This document shows, in pieces, positions 15,260 to 23,486 of a stretch of 64,000 nt of DNA. The stretch is from the NCBI GenBank assembly GCA_023433505.1, contig JAEZCO010000076.1, forward strand, positions 7,625 to 71,624, read 5' to 3'. Within the stretch, counting starts at the first letter, position 1. Every line of letters starts with the position of its first letter. A program made the position numbers and the translations under genes. Origin of the DNA: Bacillota bacterium. Lineage in GTDB: Bacteria > Bacillota > Clostridia > Acetivibrionales > DTU013. Below the pieces are notes generated by a model. It was not told the DNA's origin. It saw only the letters and a program-made list of their open reading frames with translations, and searched no databases.

Positions 15260-18172
15260 CTACCTGACAAAGCCCCATCGTGTAATGACCCTACCTCCGG
15301 TATCCTTCCAGCCTGTTTTCCAGAAGGGGGCAAAGGAATAGACGCCGGACTCCACCTGTCCTGCCTCCTTTGTCCAGTAGGAGGTCCATCTTGCCTTATC
15401 TCCCTTGTCATTGACACAAAATGCAAAGTTGCATCCTGAGTGTTCACCCTTCTTTAGATTCTTTAATTTATCATACAGTCCGCTCAATGCCTTCCAGGAT
15501 ATAGCGATTTCATAGGCCGTCACCTTCTTTTCCTCATCGCGGACAATCCGGATTTTCCCTTCGGAACCGCCGTCTGTGAAGGCATCCATCACTCCCAGAC
15601 GCGGCTTTAAGGCTCCATTGGTAGGGTAATAGGTCTGGTAGTTTGTCCCCGGCGCACACAGCCGGTATAGCTCCGGTATATCCCCTTTGGCAAGCGTAGC
15701 CGCAAACAGATAATCCATGTCGGATGCCATGGCTTTTTCGTAGTGCGGCTTTCCAAGAAGCAGGTCATCCTTGTTTTTGCTTATACAGTCAAAAGCCAGC
15801 TGAATACTGTCAACATCGAAAGGGAACGCATAATTGTCGTCTTTGAAAGGAGGGTTTGCCTTATGCTGGTAGTCAGGTATCTTTGCCATAAAGTAAAAGT
15901 TTTTATTATCCCAGGCGGTTTTGACGTCATAGATGACATTGTCGGCTCCTCCGCCGTTATCCAGCTGCTCTTGAACCCTGTCCGGGTTGAGGACCGTATC
16001 AAGGTAATCGGGATTTCCGCCGCTTACCATGGTTACTTCCTCAATGTCTTCCCAATCCTCCGTATTCCCGTCTACGGCAATGTGCTTGTAAAGAGCGAAT
16101 GCTGCCTGAATGTTCTGATTTCCCTCAATTTTTTTACCGCTTGAATATTCAAATGCATATTGAATATTGTATCGGTTGATGTCGCTTATTTTATGCTCCG
16201 CAACGGTGAAGCTGCAATTTTGAATTTCTCCGGGAGCCAGACGTATCAGCTGCTTGCCGGCAGATAGGGCCCAGCCTTCCGGAGGGGTGATGCTCAAATA
16301 CCCGCGGATGGATTTATTTGAAACATTTTCAAGCTTCACATCGATGGTTTTTGCCTGAGATACAGGGCAGACAAAGGAAAGCGGACTGATTTTCACCAGG
16401 TTATCCATGTCAAGCTCTGCGGAATCCAATATTCCTTTCAGTTCCTCCGGGGGTTTTCCCGATACGAGATAGACCGATTCCCAGGGCTTCAAATCGACGC
16501 AGACCTGATCCAGACTGCCGTCTGCAATCTCCGAGCCCAGATAATCGTATAGCTTGACGCCTTTTGTATTCTCCAGTGTTACCCTGCCTGCATAGTCCCG
16601 GTCAGAATACAGCACCGCAGTTGAACTCCCGTCCTTTTTTGCAAACAGGTAGCCCCATAGGGCTTTTGATTCAGGATATAACTCTTCCAACAGCCTGCCG
16701 TCCTCTAGAAAATACGTCATGGCAGAATAGGCAAGGACCCCGGGTTTTGGGCCTTTTGCCGCCGGATCGTATAGATTGAATTCATCCTTGCCCTTATAGG
16801 AAAAAGAATACCAGAAAACATGGATGGGGGTGTCTCCGGCCCCCAGCATCTGCAGAAGGTACGTAGGCGCTATGGTCCTTGCAACCGCCCACTTTCTTTC
16901 CGCTTCCGGAAGGCCGCCGAACATGTCCTTTTCGGAAGCACCCAGCTCGGTCTGCCACAGCCCGGCTTTTCCTCCGGTCACAGACCACTTTTTATCCATT
17001 TCCTTTTGAATTTCCACCAGCCCCAGCTGCCCCGGATCGGGTACTCCGTATGCATGGCTCACAGAGCCGTCGATATATCCGGTATCGCTGGTGTTCCTGG
17101 CGTAAACGATATCCCGGTTATAGGTTACCGAACCGCCCCCGATAATGTTTACATCAGGATAGTCCGCTTTCACCCTTTGATAGATCTTTTTGGACATGGC
17201 CCTGTAGTCCTCCGCATCTCCGGTGGCCCATGTCCAGCCGTGTATCCAGGGTTCATTCCAGATTTCCCAGTTTTTCACCAGGTCCTGCAGCGGAGCTATG
17301 GTGTGATAAACCATTTTTGCCTGGGCATCCAGATCGGCAGGCCTGTTTTCGTGTCTGCCATACTTGCTTTTATTGGGTATGGGCTCCACATTCCAGTCCA
17401 TATTATAGTTGATATAGCCAAGAGTCAAAATTCCATGCTCATTCAGGAACTTGATCCGTCCTCGCACAGCTTCTATCGTTTTCAGGCCGGCTTCATTCTT
17501 CGGATCATCCCACAGCATACCATCCTTTACCGGCCAGACCACCGTGGGGTCCACCTTGTCATTGATGCCCCGGACCCATTTTACACCCATCTTCTCTGCC
17601 AGGAGCACATTTTCATCATAGGTCCCGGCATTTTCGACATACAGGCCAAAGGGGGAATTCTCCCGTACTCCTTCCGCCGCTTTTCTGACAACGCCGAAGC
17701 CCATGCTTCTTTTTCCGACCACTCCAGTCTTGCTCATGACCTGAACATTCAGCATATAATAGTCCGCCTGCGCCAATGCCGGAAGCTTTAGTTTCACTGT
17801 ATCCGACTTGCCCTGGGGTATAGTGAATTCATACTGCTTCTCAAGGATATTGTCTTTATTCCTCGTATCGATATCTACCCTCACTTCACCGGCCATGTCC
17901 TCTTTACGGTCGTTTCTCATTTTTATCAGGATTTCGGGTTCTACTCCGTCTTTCCCCATCACATAAAGCTTTGCCGGCTCATCCATATCAATGCCTATAA
18001 TAGCCAATTTCCCCGGGTCCTCCGTAACAGCTGCCACCGCGGCCTTTGCTGTGGTTGCCGTATTTTTGCCGGCTTCTTTTGCAGGTTCCCGGGAACTGTT
18101 GCATCCGGAGGCGGTTACCATTGCGAATAGTATCGCGGTAATTGCCAACAGAAATTGAATGCCTTTCTTCAT
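15260..18172 (-). CDS. Secreted glycoside-hydrolase-like lipoprotein with NEW3- and CBM9-like domains
   Basis: A 970-residue lipoprotein (lipobox ending at Cys24). After a linker and a beta-sandwich region (to ~170) comes a clan-A-type TIM barrel (~175-500), with WEIWNEPW placing the acid/base at Glu307 and LWQTELGAS placing the nucleophile at Glu409. Residues ~600-720 resemble the NPCBM-associated NEW3 domain (VENVSNKSIRGYLSITPPEGW style), and ~735-960 resemble a CBM9 module (VDGNTEDWEDIEE, then DVKTAWDNKNFYFMAKIPDY, then AYEIAISWKAL). The layout suggests a cell-surface enzyme that cuts and holds a polysaccharide outside the cell. GH39/GH5-like is my best family guess. GGAGA precedes the ATG. 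It is the last gene of the 21599-20778-18172 unit. Confidence 0.8.
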   Translation of the reverse strand: MKKGIQFLLAITAILFAMVTASGCNSSREPAKEAGKNTATTAKAAVAAVTEDPGKLAIIGIDMDEPAKLYVMGKDGVEPEILIKMRNDRKEDMAGEVRVDIDTRNKDNILEKQYEFTIPQGKSDTVKLKLPALAQADYYMLNVQVMSKTGVVGKRSMGFGVVRKAAEGVRENSPFGLYVENAGTYDENVLLAEKMGVKWVRGINDKVDPTVVWPVKDGMLWDDPKNEAGLKTIEAVRGRIKFLNEHGILTLGYINYNMDWNVEPIPNKSKYGRHENRPADLDAQAKMVYHTIAPLQDLVKNWEIWNEPWIHGWTWATGDAEDYRAMSKKIYQRVKADYPDVNIIGGGSVTYNRDIVYARNTSDTGYIDGSVSHAYGVPDPGQLGLVEIQKEMDKKWSVTGGKAGLWQTELGASEKDMFGGLPEAERKWAVARTIAPTYLLQMLGAGDTPIHVFWYSFSYKGKDEFNLYDPAAKGPKPGVLAYSAMTYFLEDGRLLEELYPESKALWGYLFAKKDGSSTAVLYSDRDYAGRVTLENTKGVKLYDYLGSEIADGSLDQVCVDLKPWESVYLVSGKPPEELKGILDSAELDMDNLVKISPLSFVCPVSQAKTIDVKLENVSNKSIRGYLSITPPEGWALSAGKQLIRLAPGEIQNCSFTVAEHKISDINRYNIQYAFEYSSGKKIEGNQNIQAAFALYKHIAVDGNTEDWEDIEEVTMVSGGNPDYLDTVLNPDRVQEQLDNGGGADNVIYDVKTAWDNKNFYFMAKIPDYQHKANPPFKDDNYAFPFDVDSIQLAFDCISKNKDDLLLGKPHYEKAMASDMDYLFAATLAKGDIPELYRLCAPGTNYQTYYPTNGALKPRLGVMDAFTDGGSEGKIRIVRDEEKKVTAYEIAISWKALSGLYDKLKNLKKGEHSGCNFAFCVNDKGDKARWTSYWTKEAGQVESGVYSFAPFWKTGWKDTGGRVITRWGFVR

Positions 18173-18204
18173 ACAATTCTCCTCTCAAGCCAATGACAAT
18201 GGGG

Positions 18205-18264
18205 ACGGTCTTGACAGCATGTCTTTAGAAAAGCTGCCGTATCCGTCCCCACTGAAATTCAATA
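18205..18264. repeat. REP-like hairpin with TGGGGACGG arms
   Basis: TGGGGACGG and CCGTCCCCA are inverted arms about 40 nt apart in the gap between the two secreted-protein genes. GGGACGG/CCGTCCC palindromes of this kind recur in Clostridia as repeats linked to REP-associated transposases. A second, looser one is at 25131-25178. It may also slow transcription into the downstream gene. Confidence 0.45.
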
Positions 18265-18294
18265 TTCATGCCTTACTGACAATCATCAAGCCTG

Positions 18295-20778
18295 TCAGTA
18301 AAGAGCTGCTCCCTGCAAGGTCACATTCCCCGTGCCTGAGGTTGACTGAACCCATTTGATGTTCAAGGTCTGGCCCGCTGAACCTGCTTTGAAAACAAGG
18401 GTGTATACCTTGTCATAGGAATCGCTTGCTTTGGTCGTGGTATTTGTATAATCCGCAGCCGAGCCGTCAGACAAATGTGCTGTCAGCGTAGCTCCTGAAC
18501 TCCATCCTCCGACATACACCTTTATTGTACGGGTTGAGGTATCTGCAGGTACACTAATGGAAAACCCTTTATTTTGTCCCGCGATATAGATGCCGTTATT
18601 ATTTGAGCCGCTGGCCGTGGGCGTCCCGTCGCTCCAGGCCATCTGCCGCGGATCGTCGGTATAGTTGGAAACCGTACCGGAGCCGACAAGGGTATAGTTG
18701 CTGATTTTGCTTCCCCCGCCGGCTTTGTGGTCGTAGCCGTACCAATGGGCCCAATCGGTAGTCCCTGTCGCAGTGAGGTTGACCGAAGCCGATGAGGTAC
18801 TGACTGAGCCGGTAAGAGAACCACCGGCCGCCGGAGTTGGTGTTGGCGTAGGCACCGGCGTTGGTGTAGCTGTAGAACCCGGTGTAGATGTTGCAGTGGG
18901 TGTAGGCGTCGAAGCTATTGTTCCTGCCATACGGTACAGCAATACCTTTCCCCTGCCGTCTTCCTCTACAAACACCTCATATTCCCCATTGGAGCGCTGT
19001 ATTGCCTGAATAGCATCGGGAAAATCCACCCAGCCCACAAAATTACCCACCTCAGTTCCTGGAATCATCGTACCCAGGTACGCCCCGGAATTGCTGTCAT
19101 AGACGCGGATCTCCCCGCGTTCCGAAAGCTGGGTCTGTGAAATTCCTTCCGGCCCTTTGGTAAAATAAGCACAGAATATCCGGTCTTTTTCAATGCACAT
19201 GGCCTTGACTACGATGCGCTTCTCAAAATCCTGCGTTGACTGGGGATCCGGTTCGTTGGGGTCGCATTCGTACGGAAGGACGATAGGATAACCGGCATGT
19301 AAAGTCCTCGAAGTGCTCCAATTGTCATACCTTCTGATTTCCCTGCCTACCATGCCCCATTCCCGGCCTGTCTTGGGGCGGGCGGAAGTATATCCGGCAA
19401 GGTACATGGTATCTGTCTCGGGAAGATATTGCAGCCTTTCAAGCTGGCTAAATACATTGGTGCTGTATGTCGTTATATGGGCCCTGTCATACAACGGGAC
19501 ACCGTAAGAATTCACTCCCTGGTAATTATACCGTGTAATGGACCCATTCTCATTTCCATACCATACATTTCCGTTGGAATCTACATACCATGCCCACGGA
19601 TACTCTTCGACACCGTCGGCACTGATATACTCACTGCTTTGAATATCTCCGTCGCCGTTATTGTCGCGCCATATCCACCGTCCGCTGCTGGGCTGGCTTG
19701 GCGGCCAGGTGTCTGTATTTGAATCGATGTCATGGGATGCGATAAAGCCGGCGGGGACAGCGATTTCACCGTCAAAGCGGTAGATGGCAATGCCTTTTTC
19801 AAAGGAACCGGTGATGAACATGAACTTCCGCCCATTCATATAGCGGATCACCGGTGAAGTCTGCCCGTGCACCTCTCCTGCCTGCAGATGCAGCCTAGGG
19901 TCCCTGGGGTACTTTACTTCATCAAGGGTATAGGCATATAGCGTTGCTTCCGTCCCCGGCGCCGTCTTGCTGTAATCCATCTTGTAATGCTCCTCGATCC
20001 CGTACAGGTCCAGACCATCCGTTGTAGGGTCTGCGGATGCGACGTCCATGAAGATATCGTCTCTTACCTCCCACACCAGCTGCCCGCTAGGCGTCAGCTT
20101 TCTTATGCATGAGCTTTGGACATCGTTGCCGGGATTCAGCGCCACGTATATATTCCCCGAAGAGTCCATGCCAATTCCGGCCAAGCCCCAGAACTTGGTT
20201 GGGGTAACAACGCCCGGAGTACCTGCGCCGATGCCTCCGTTTTCTCCGAAGGTATGGTCAAGAACCGGAGTGCCTGTTACATTGTAAAACAGTATCTGCT
20301 TCCTTGGCCCGTTTTCCGCAACCATCAGCTTCCCGTCAGTCGAAACGGCAAGAGCGGTGGGCTGGACAACATCCGTAATCCTCTTGCTGCCGCCCTTTAT
20401 CACATTCCCGCTCTCTATGCTCCATGTTACGCCGCTGATGGTAACCGCTTTGCCATTGATGCCCATATCCTGGTTACCGATTACATCGCCGTCCTTATAG
20501 ATGCCATAATATCTTCCGCCCTCGTCCCAATCGCTTTGGGTATAGCATGTGCCGTCTGAAGTAGTCACCATTTGCTGTATATAGTTCTGTACCCATTTTT
20601 CGTTCGCACCGCCGTAAGTATTGCCAAACCAGGACCTTGTATAGCTGATGCTCCCATTTGTGTAAGTGGTACCGGCAAATACAGGTGCAACAGGCAGTAC
20701 CGTATATGAGACAAATACTACTGTGATAAGCAGGGCCAATAAAACCGCCAATCTCTTATATCCTTTTTTCCCGTACAT
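18295..20778 (-). CDS. Secreted beta-propeller protein with Pro/Thr linker and DWAHWYGYD domain
   Basis: An 827-residue exported protein. A signal sequence or membrane anchor (LAVLLALLITVVFVSYTVLPVAPVFA) is followed by about 600 residues of repeated short motifs such as YNVTG, GMDSSGNIYVALNPG and YVDSNGNVWYGNENGSITRYN, the pattern of NHL/SMP-30-like beta-propellers. RWIWRDNNGDGDIQSSEY resembles an EF-hand-like calcium loop (Asp-x-Asn-Gly-Asp-Gly-Asp). A linker of TPTP repeats (~645-675) joins it to a C-terminal ~150-residue domain beginning near LTGSVSTSS with TDWAHWYGYD. The same domain forms the bulk of the next upstream lipoprotein. A polysaccharide lyase (several lyases are propellers) or a binding protein are both possible. 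Confidence 0.7.
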   Translation of the reverse strand: MYGKKGYKRLAVLLALLITVVFVSYTVLPVAPVFAGTTYTNGSISYTRSWFGNTYGGANEKWVQNYIQQMVTTSDGTCYTQSDWDEGGRYYGIYKDGDVIGNQDMGINGKAVTISGVTWSIESGNVIKGGSKRITDVVQPTALAVSTDGKLMVAENGPRKQILFYNVTGTPVLDHTFGENGGIGAGTPGVVTPTKFWGLAGIGMDSSGNIYVALNPGNDVQSSCIRKLTPSGQLVWEVRDDIFMDVASADPTTDGLDLYGIEEHYKMDYSKTAPGTEATLYAYTLDEVKYPRDPRLHLQAGEVHGQTSPVIRYMNGRKFMFITGSFEKGIAIYRFDGEIAVPAGFIASHDIDSNTDTWPPSQPSSGRWIWRDNNGDGDIQSSEYISADGVEEYPWAWYVDSNGNVWYGNENGSITRYNYQGVNSYGVPLYDRAHITTYSTNVFSQLERLQYLPETDTMYLAGYTSARPKTGREWGMVGREIRRYDNWSTSRTLHAGYPIVLPYECDPNEPDPQSTQDFEKRIVVKAMCIEKDRIFCAYFTKGPEGISQTQLSERGEIRVYDSNSGAYLGTMIPGTEVGNFVGWVDFPDAIQAIQRSNGEYEVFVEEDGRGKVLLYRMAGTIASTPTPTATSTPGSTATPTPVPTPTPTPAAGGSLTGSVSTSSASVNLTATGTTDWAHWYGYDHKAGGGSKISNYTLVGSGTVSNYTDDPRQMAWSDGTPTASGSNNNGIYIAGQNKGFSISVPADTSTRTIKVYVGGWSSGATLTAHLSDGSAADYTNTTTKASDSYDKVYTLVFKAGSAGQTLNIKWVQSTSGTGNVTLQGAALY

Positions 20779-20806
20779 AGTTCACTACTCCTTTCAATTT
20801 CCAATA

Positions 20807-20846
20807 GGGGCATGCCCCCCTCGCTGCGGGCGAAATGAATTCGCCC
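20807..20846. repeat. Intergenic palindromes, REP-like
   Basis: GGGGCATGCCCC (20807-20818) is self-complementary, and GGGCGAA/TTCGCCC (20828-20834 and 20840-20846) forms a second hairpin with a 5-nt loop. They fill the gap between the DWAHWYGYD lipoprotein and the propeller gene. Similar GGGCG hairpins are dispersed in many Clostridia; another is at the window end. Confidence 0.5.
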
Positions 20847-20885
20847 TACGCTGCACGTTGTTCAAAATATACAATCAACTGCCGG

Positions 20886-21599
20886 TTAATCCAGCGCAGC
20901 AGCCTGCAAAGTCACATTGCCCTCATCTGTTGACGCCTGCAGCCATTTGACATTGAGTGTTTGTCCATCCGAGCCTGCATTGAAGACCAGGGTATATACC
21001 CTGTCAAAGGAATCGCTTGCCTGGTCGGTGGTCTCGGTATAGTCGGGAGCAGACCCGTCGGAAAGATGGGCCATCAGCATGCCGCTTGACTGCCATCCGC
21101 CGACATATACTTTTAAAGTATGAGCGGCGGTACCAGCAGGGACATCAATGGAAAATCCGCTGCCTCTTCCTTCAACATAGATGCCGGTGTTATTTGTCCC
21201 GCTGGCTGTCGGTGCTCCGTCACTCCAGCTGATCTGGCGGGGGTCGTCTTCATAATTGGTAACGGCCCCTGTCCCAAGGACGGTATAATTACCAATCTTG
21301 CTTCCGCCATCCGCCTTCTGGTCGTAGCCATACCAATGCGCCCAATCCGTTATCCCCACCGCCGTGAGGTCCACTGCTTCTGCTGAATCCTCGGATGTAG
21401 CTGTCAGCGACCCGCTGGCTGCCGCAGTTGCAGCTGAAGTTTCCGCCGCAGCGGTAGATGCCGCACTGCTTTCAGACGTCTGAGTTCCGGCGGCATCCGC
21501 GGCTGCCGGATCTTTTCCTCCGCTGCCGCAGCCTGCTGCCGCCATTGCAATTAAACATACGACCAGGAAGAGTGTCCCGAGTTTTTTGATGGTTTTCAT
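20886..21599 (-). CDS. Lipoprotein carrying a DWAHWYGYD (putative carbohydrate-binding) domain
   Basis: A 237-residue lipoprotein with lipobox AAGC (Cys24), an Ala/Ser/Thr-rich spacer to about residue 80 and then one domain to the end. That domain (TDWAHWYGYDQKADGGSKIGNY, then DDPRQISWSDGAPTASGTNN, then TLKVYVGGW, then LNVKWLQASTDEGNVTLQAAALD) is near-identical in layout to the C-terminus of the 827-residue protein encoded next. It has no catalytic motif; the even strand pattern fits a jelly-roll. It is the first gene of a three-gene minus-strand unit, with GGAGG seven bases before the ATG and the 43-bp box upstream. Surface glycan capture is a reasonable inference. Confidence 0.75.
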   Translation of the reverse strand: MKTIKKLGTLFLVVCLIAMAAAGCGSGGKDPAAADAAGTQTSESSAASTAAAETSAATAAASGSLTATSEDSAEAVDLTAVGITDWAHWYGYDQKADGGSKIGNYTVLGTGAVTNYEDDPRQISWSDGAPTASGTNNTGIYVEGRGSGFSIDVPAGTAAHTLKVYVGGWQSSGMLMAHLSDGSAPDYTETTDQASDSFDRVYTLVFNAGSDGQTLNVKWLQASTDEGNVTLQAAALD

Positions 21600-21667
21600 C
21601 CCATGACCTCCTTAAAGATTTGAAAAATTACCGGGCAAGCCTGCATGAAGCCGGTGCCCTTTATTCT

Positions 21668-21739
21668 TTCATAGTAATGGAGATTCCCCCCGTCCGAAAG
21701 GCCACAATCCTACTAAAAATATGGCTATATTACTGAAAA
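21668..21739 (-). promoter_or_regulatory. Candidate activated promoter with shared box, copy B
   Basis: A -10-like TATGAA (complement of 21668-21673) precedes the lipoprotein gene by 68 bp. The block 21697-21739 matches the box at 15191-15233 at 38 of 43 positions; the core on the plus strand is GGCCA, AATCCTAC, AAAAATATGGCTAT. The two boxes stand ahead of the two inferred transcription units served by the central two-component system. Confidence 0.6.
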
Positions 21740-21746
21740 AACCATT

Positions 21747-23471
21747 TTATGTTTCAACCGCCTTCAACCGGATAATCACCCGGGTGCCTTGGTTTACTTG
21801 GCTCTCAATGGCCACACCGTAGCTTTCGCCATAATAGGACTGGATCCGCCGGATCAGGTTCCTGATCCCATAGCCTCCATGGGTTGTCTCATAATTCAGG
21901 CTGAGTATTTTATCCACGGTTTCCCGGCTCATCCCGAACCCATTGTCCGTCACTTCCAGCAGGATGTCGCCTTCCTGCACAAAGCCGCCGATGGTGATGG
22001 TCCCTCCCTCGCCTCTCCCTTTCAAGCCGTGAAAAACCGCATTTTCCACCACAGGCTGCAAGGTATGCTTGATAATGGATTTTCCCATCAAGTCGCCGCC
22101 GATATTGACCTCAAGACGATATTGGTTCCGATGGGTAAAATTCACAATCTCAATATACTCCCGGATCATACTCAACTCATCCGATATCCTGATGATGTAA
22201 TATCCTTTGCTCAGCGCAATCCGGTAGTAATTTGTGAGTGAATCGATAATATTGCTGGTAGCATTGTCATTTTTACGCAAAACAGACCACTTTATCGTAG
22301 ACAGTGTGTTGTACAGCAGATGCGGATTGAACCGTGCCTGGAGCAGCTCCATCTCCAGCAGACTGTTCCGGTTTTTCGCATCCAGCAGGTCCTTGTACAT
22401 CCCGTTCATTTTAACGAGGATGGAGAGAAATTTCCGTTTAATGATGGCAATCTCATCATCCGGGCCTATATCGGGCATTTCATTGTTCAGCAGCAATTCA
22501 TCATTGCTTTTCAGGTAATTGATAAAGCTGTTCAGGCTTTTGGTAAGCCTGTTTGAGGTGCGGAAGGACTCCAGGATAATGACGGTAATGAAGAGCAGGA
22601 AAGCGATGAAAATATAGAACAGGATCCGAACGTATCCTTTGAGGATGGTGCTTCTGGGGACGGCTACCACCACCATGCTTTTGTCTGCCATGGTCTTGCT
22701 GCCTATTGTGAAATACCCGTCCTCGCTAAACCCTTCACCGCGGCCCGCCGCAAGCTTATTGGGCCCAACCCTGTAATACAGGATTGTCCCGGCGCTGTTT
22801 ACATGCATAATAACATCCCCGTCGGATATGTTTTTAATATCATCCAGATGCCGGCTGATTCTGTCATAAGGGATATTGATCTCCAGAAGTCCCTGATGTT
22901 TGGTAAAATCGGATATGTTGCGGTAAAAGGAAAGATAGGATTTCGCATGGCGGCTGTCAAATTTTACGGCCGGGCTCCACAGCTCATCATTGATGCGGGA
23001 GTCCAGTGCATTTTTTCCAAAGCCGCCGTCCTCAAGGCTGCCGAATTTTGTTATATAGGCATCTTCAAAGCCGCTATAATCCGCCAGGTAGAATTTGAAT
23101 GCGTCAATATCGCTCCCCCAATTGGCAAGGTGGTTTGTCAGTGATTTCATCATTGCACGGAAGTCGGCGATTTTATCCATATCCCATTCAAAATAGCCCT
23201 CGAGGCCTGATATAACATTGTTGCTGGTGACGATGATCCGGCTGGACTGGATATACAGCATCAGTTCCCCGTTCACCGACTCGGTGCAGGTGTCCAGGCT
23301 CTGGCTGATCCTGCTCCTGTAGTCCTTCAAAACGCTATAATACATGCTGGTATAGATAAAAACAGAGGTGACGATGAAAGGCACCAGCGCCAGGAAGATG
23401 AGATTCAGAAGAATTCTCCGGCGGATGCTGTTTCCGTGGGGCAAATTGGGAAACCATTTTATTGTCTTCAT
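21747..23471 (-). CDS. YesM-type sensor histidine kinase
   Basis: A 574-residue membrane sensor. The first helix (residues ~18-42, ILLNLIFLALVPFIVTSVFIYT) and the second (~282-305) bracket an extracellular sensing domain of about 240 residues. A HAMP-like linker leads to the His_kinase domain with RFNPHLLYNTL, the phospho-acceptor being His384, and a HATPase domain with NAVFHGLKG, DNGFGM and GYGIRNLIRRI. This group (LytS/YesM type) senses extracellular sugars or binding proteins and phosphorylates AraC-type response regulators. It lies 15 bp downstream of its regulator gene, so the order is regulator-sensor, the reverse of the usual one and of the second pair in this locus. Confidence 0.92.
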   Translation of the reverse strand: MKTIKWFPNLPHGNSIRRRILLNLIFLALVPFIVTSVFIYTSMYYSVLKDYRSRISQSLDTCTESVNGELMLYIQSSRIIVTSNNVISGLEGYFEWDMDKIADFRAMMKSLTNHLANWGSDIDAFKFYLADYSGFEDAYITKFGSLEDGGFGKNALDSRINDELWSPAVKFDSRHAKSYLSFYRNISDFTKHQGLLEINIPYDRISRHLDDIKNISDGDVIMHVNSAGTILYYRVGPNKLAAGRGEGFSEDGYFTIGSKTMADKSMVVVAVPRSTILKGYVRILFYIFIAFLLFITVIILESFRTSNRLTKSLNSFINYLKSNDELLLNNEMPDIGPDDEIAIIKRKFLSILVKMNGMYKDLLDAKNRNSLLEMELLQARFNPHLLYNTLSTIKWSVLRKNDNATSNIIDSLTNYYRIALSKGYYIIRISDELSMIREYIEIVNFTHRNQYRLEVNIGGDLMGKSIIKHTLQPVVENAVFHGLKGRGEGGTITIGGFVQEGDILLEVTDNGFGMSRETVDKILSLNYETTHGGYGIRNLIRRIQSYYGESYGVAIESQVNQGTRVIIRLKAVET

Positions 23472-23486
23472 TGCATACCCCGCTGT

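Noticed and set aside
16820..17791. Plus-strand 323-codon frame opposite the glycosidase-like lipoprotein
   Set aside because: Antisense to a gene with signal peptide, catalytic motifs and ribosome site.
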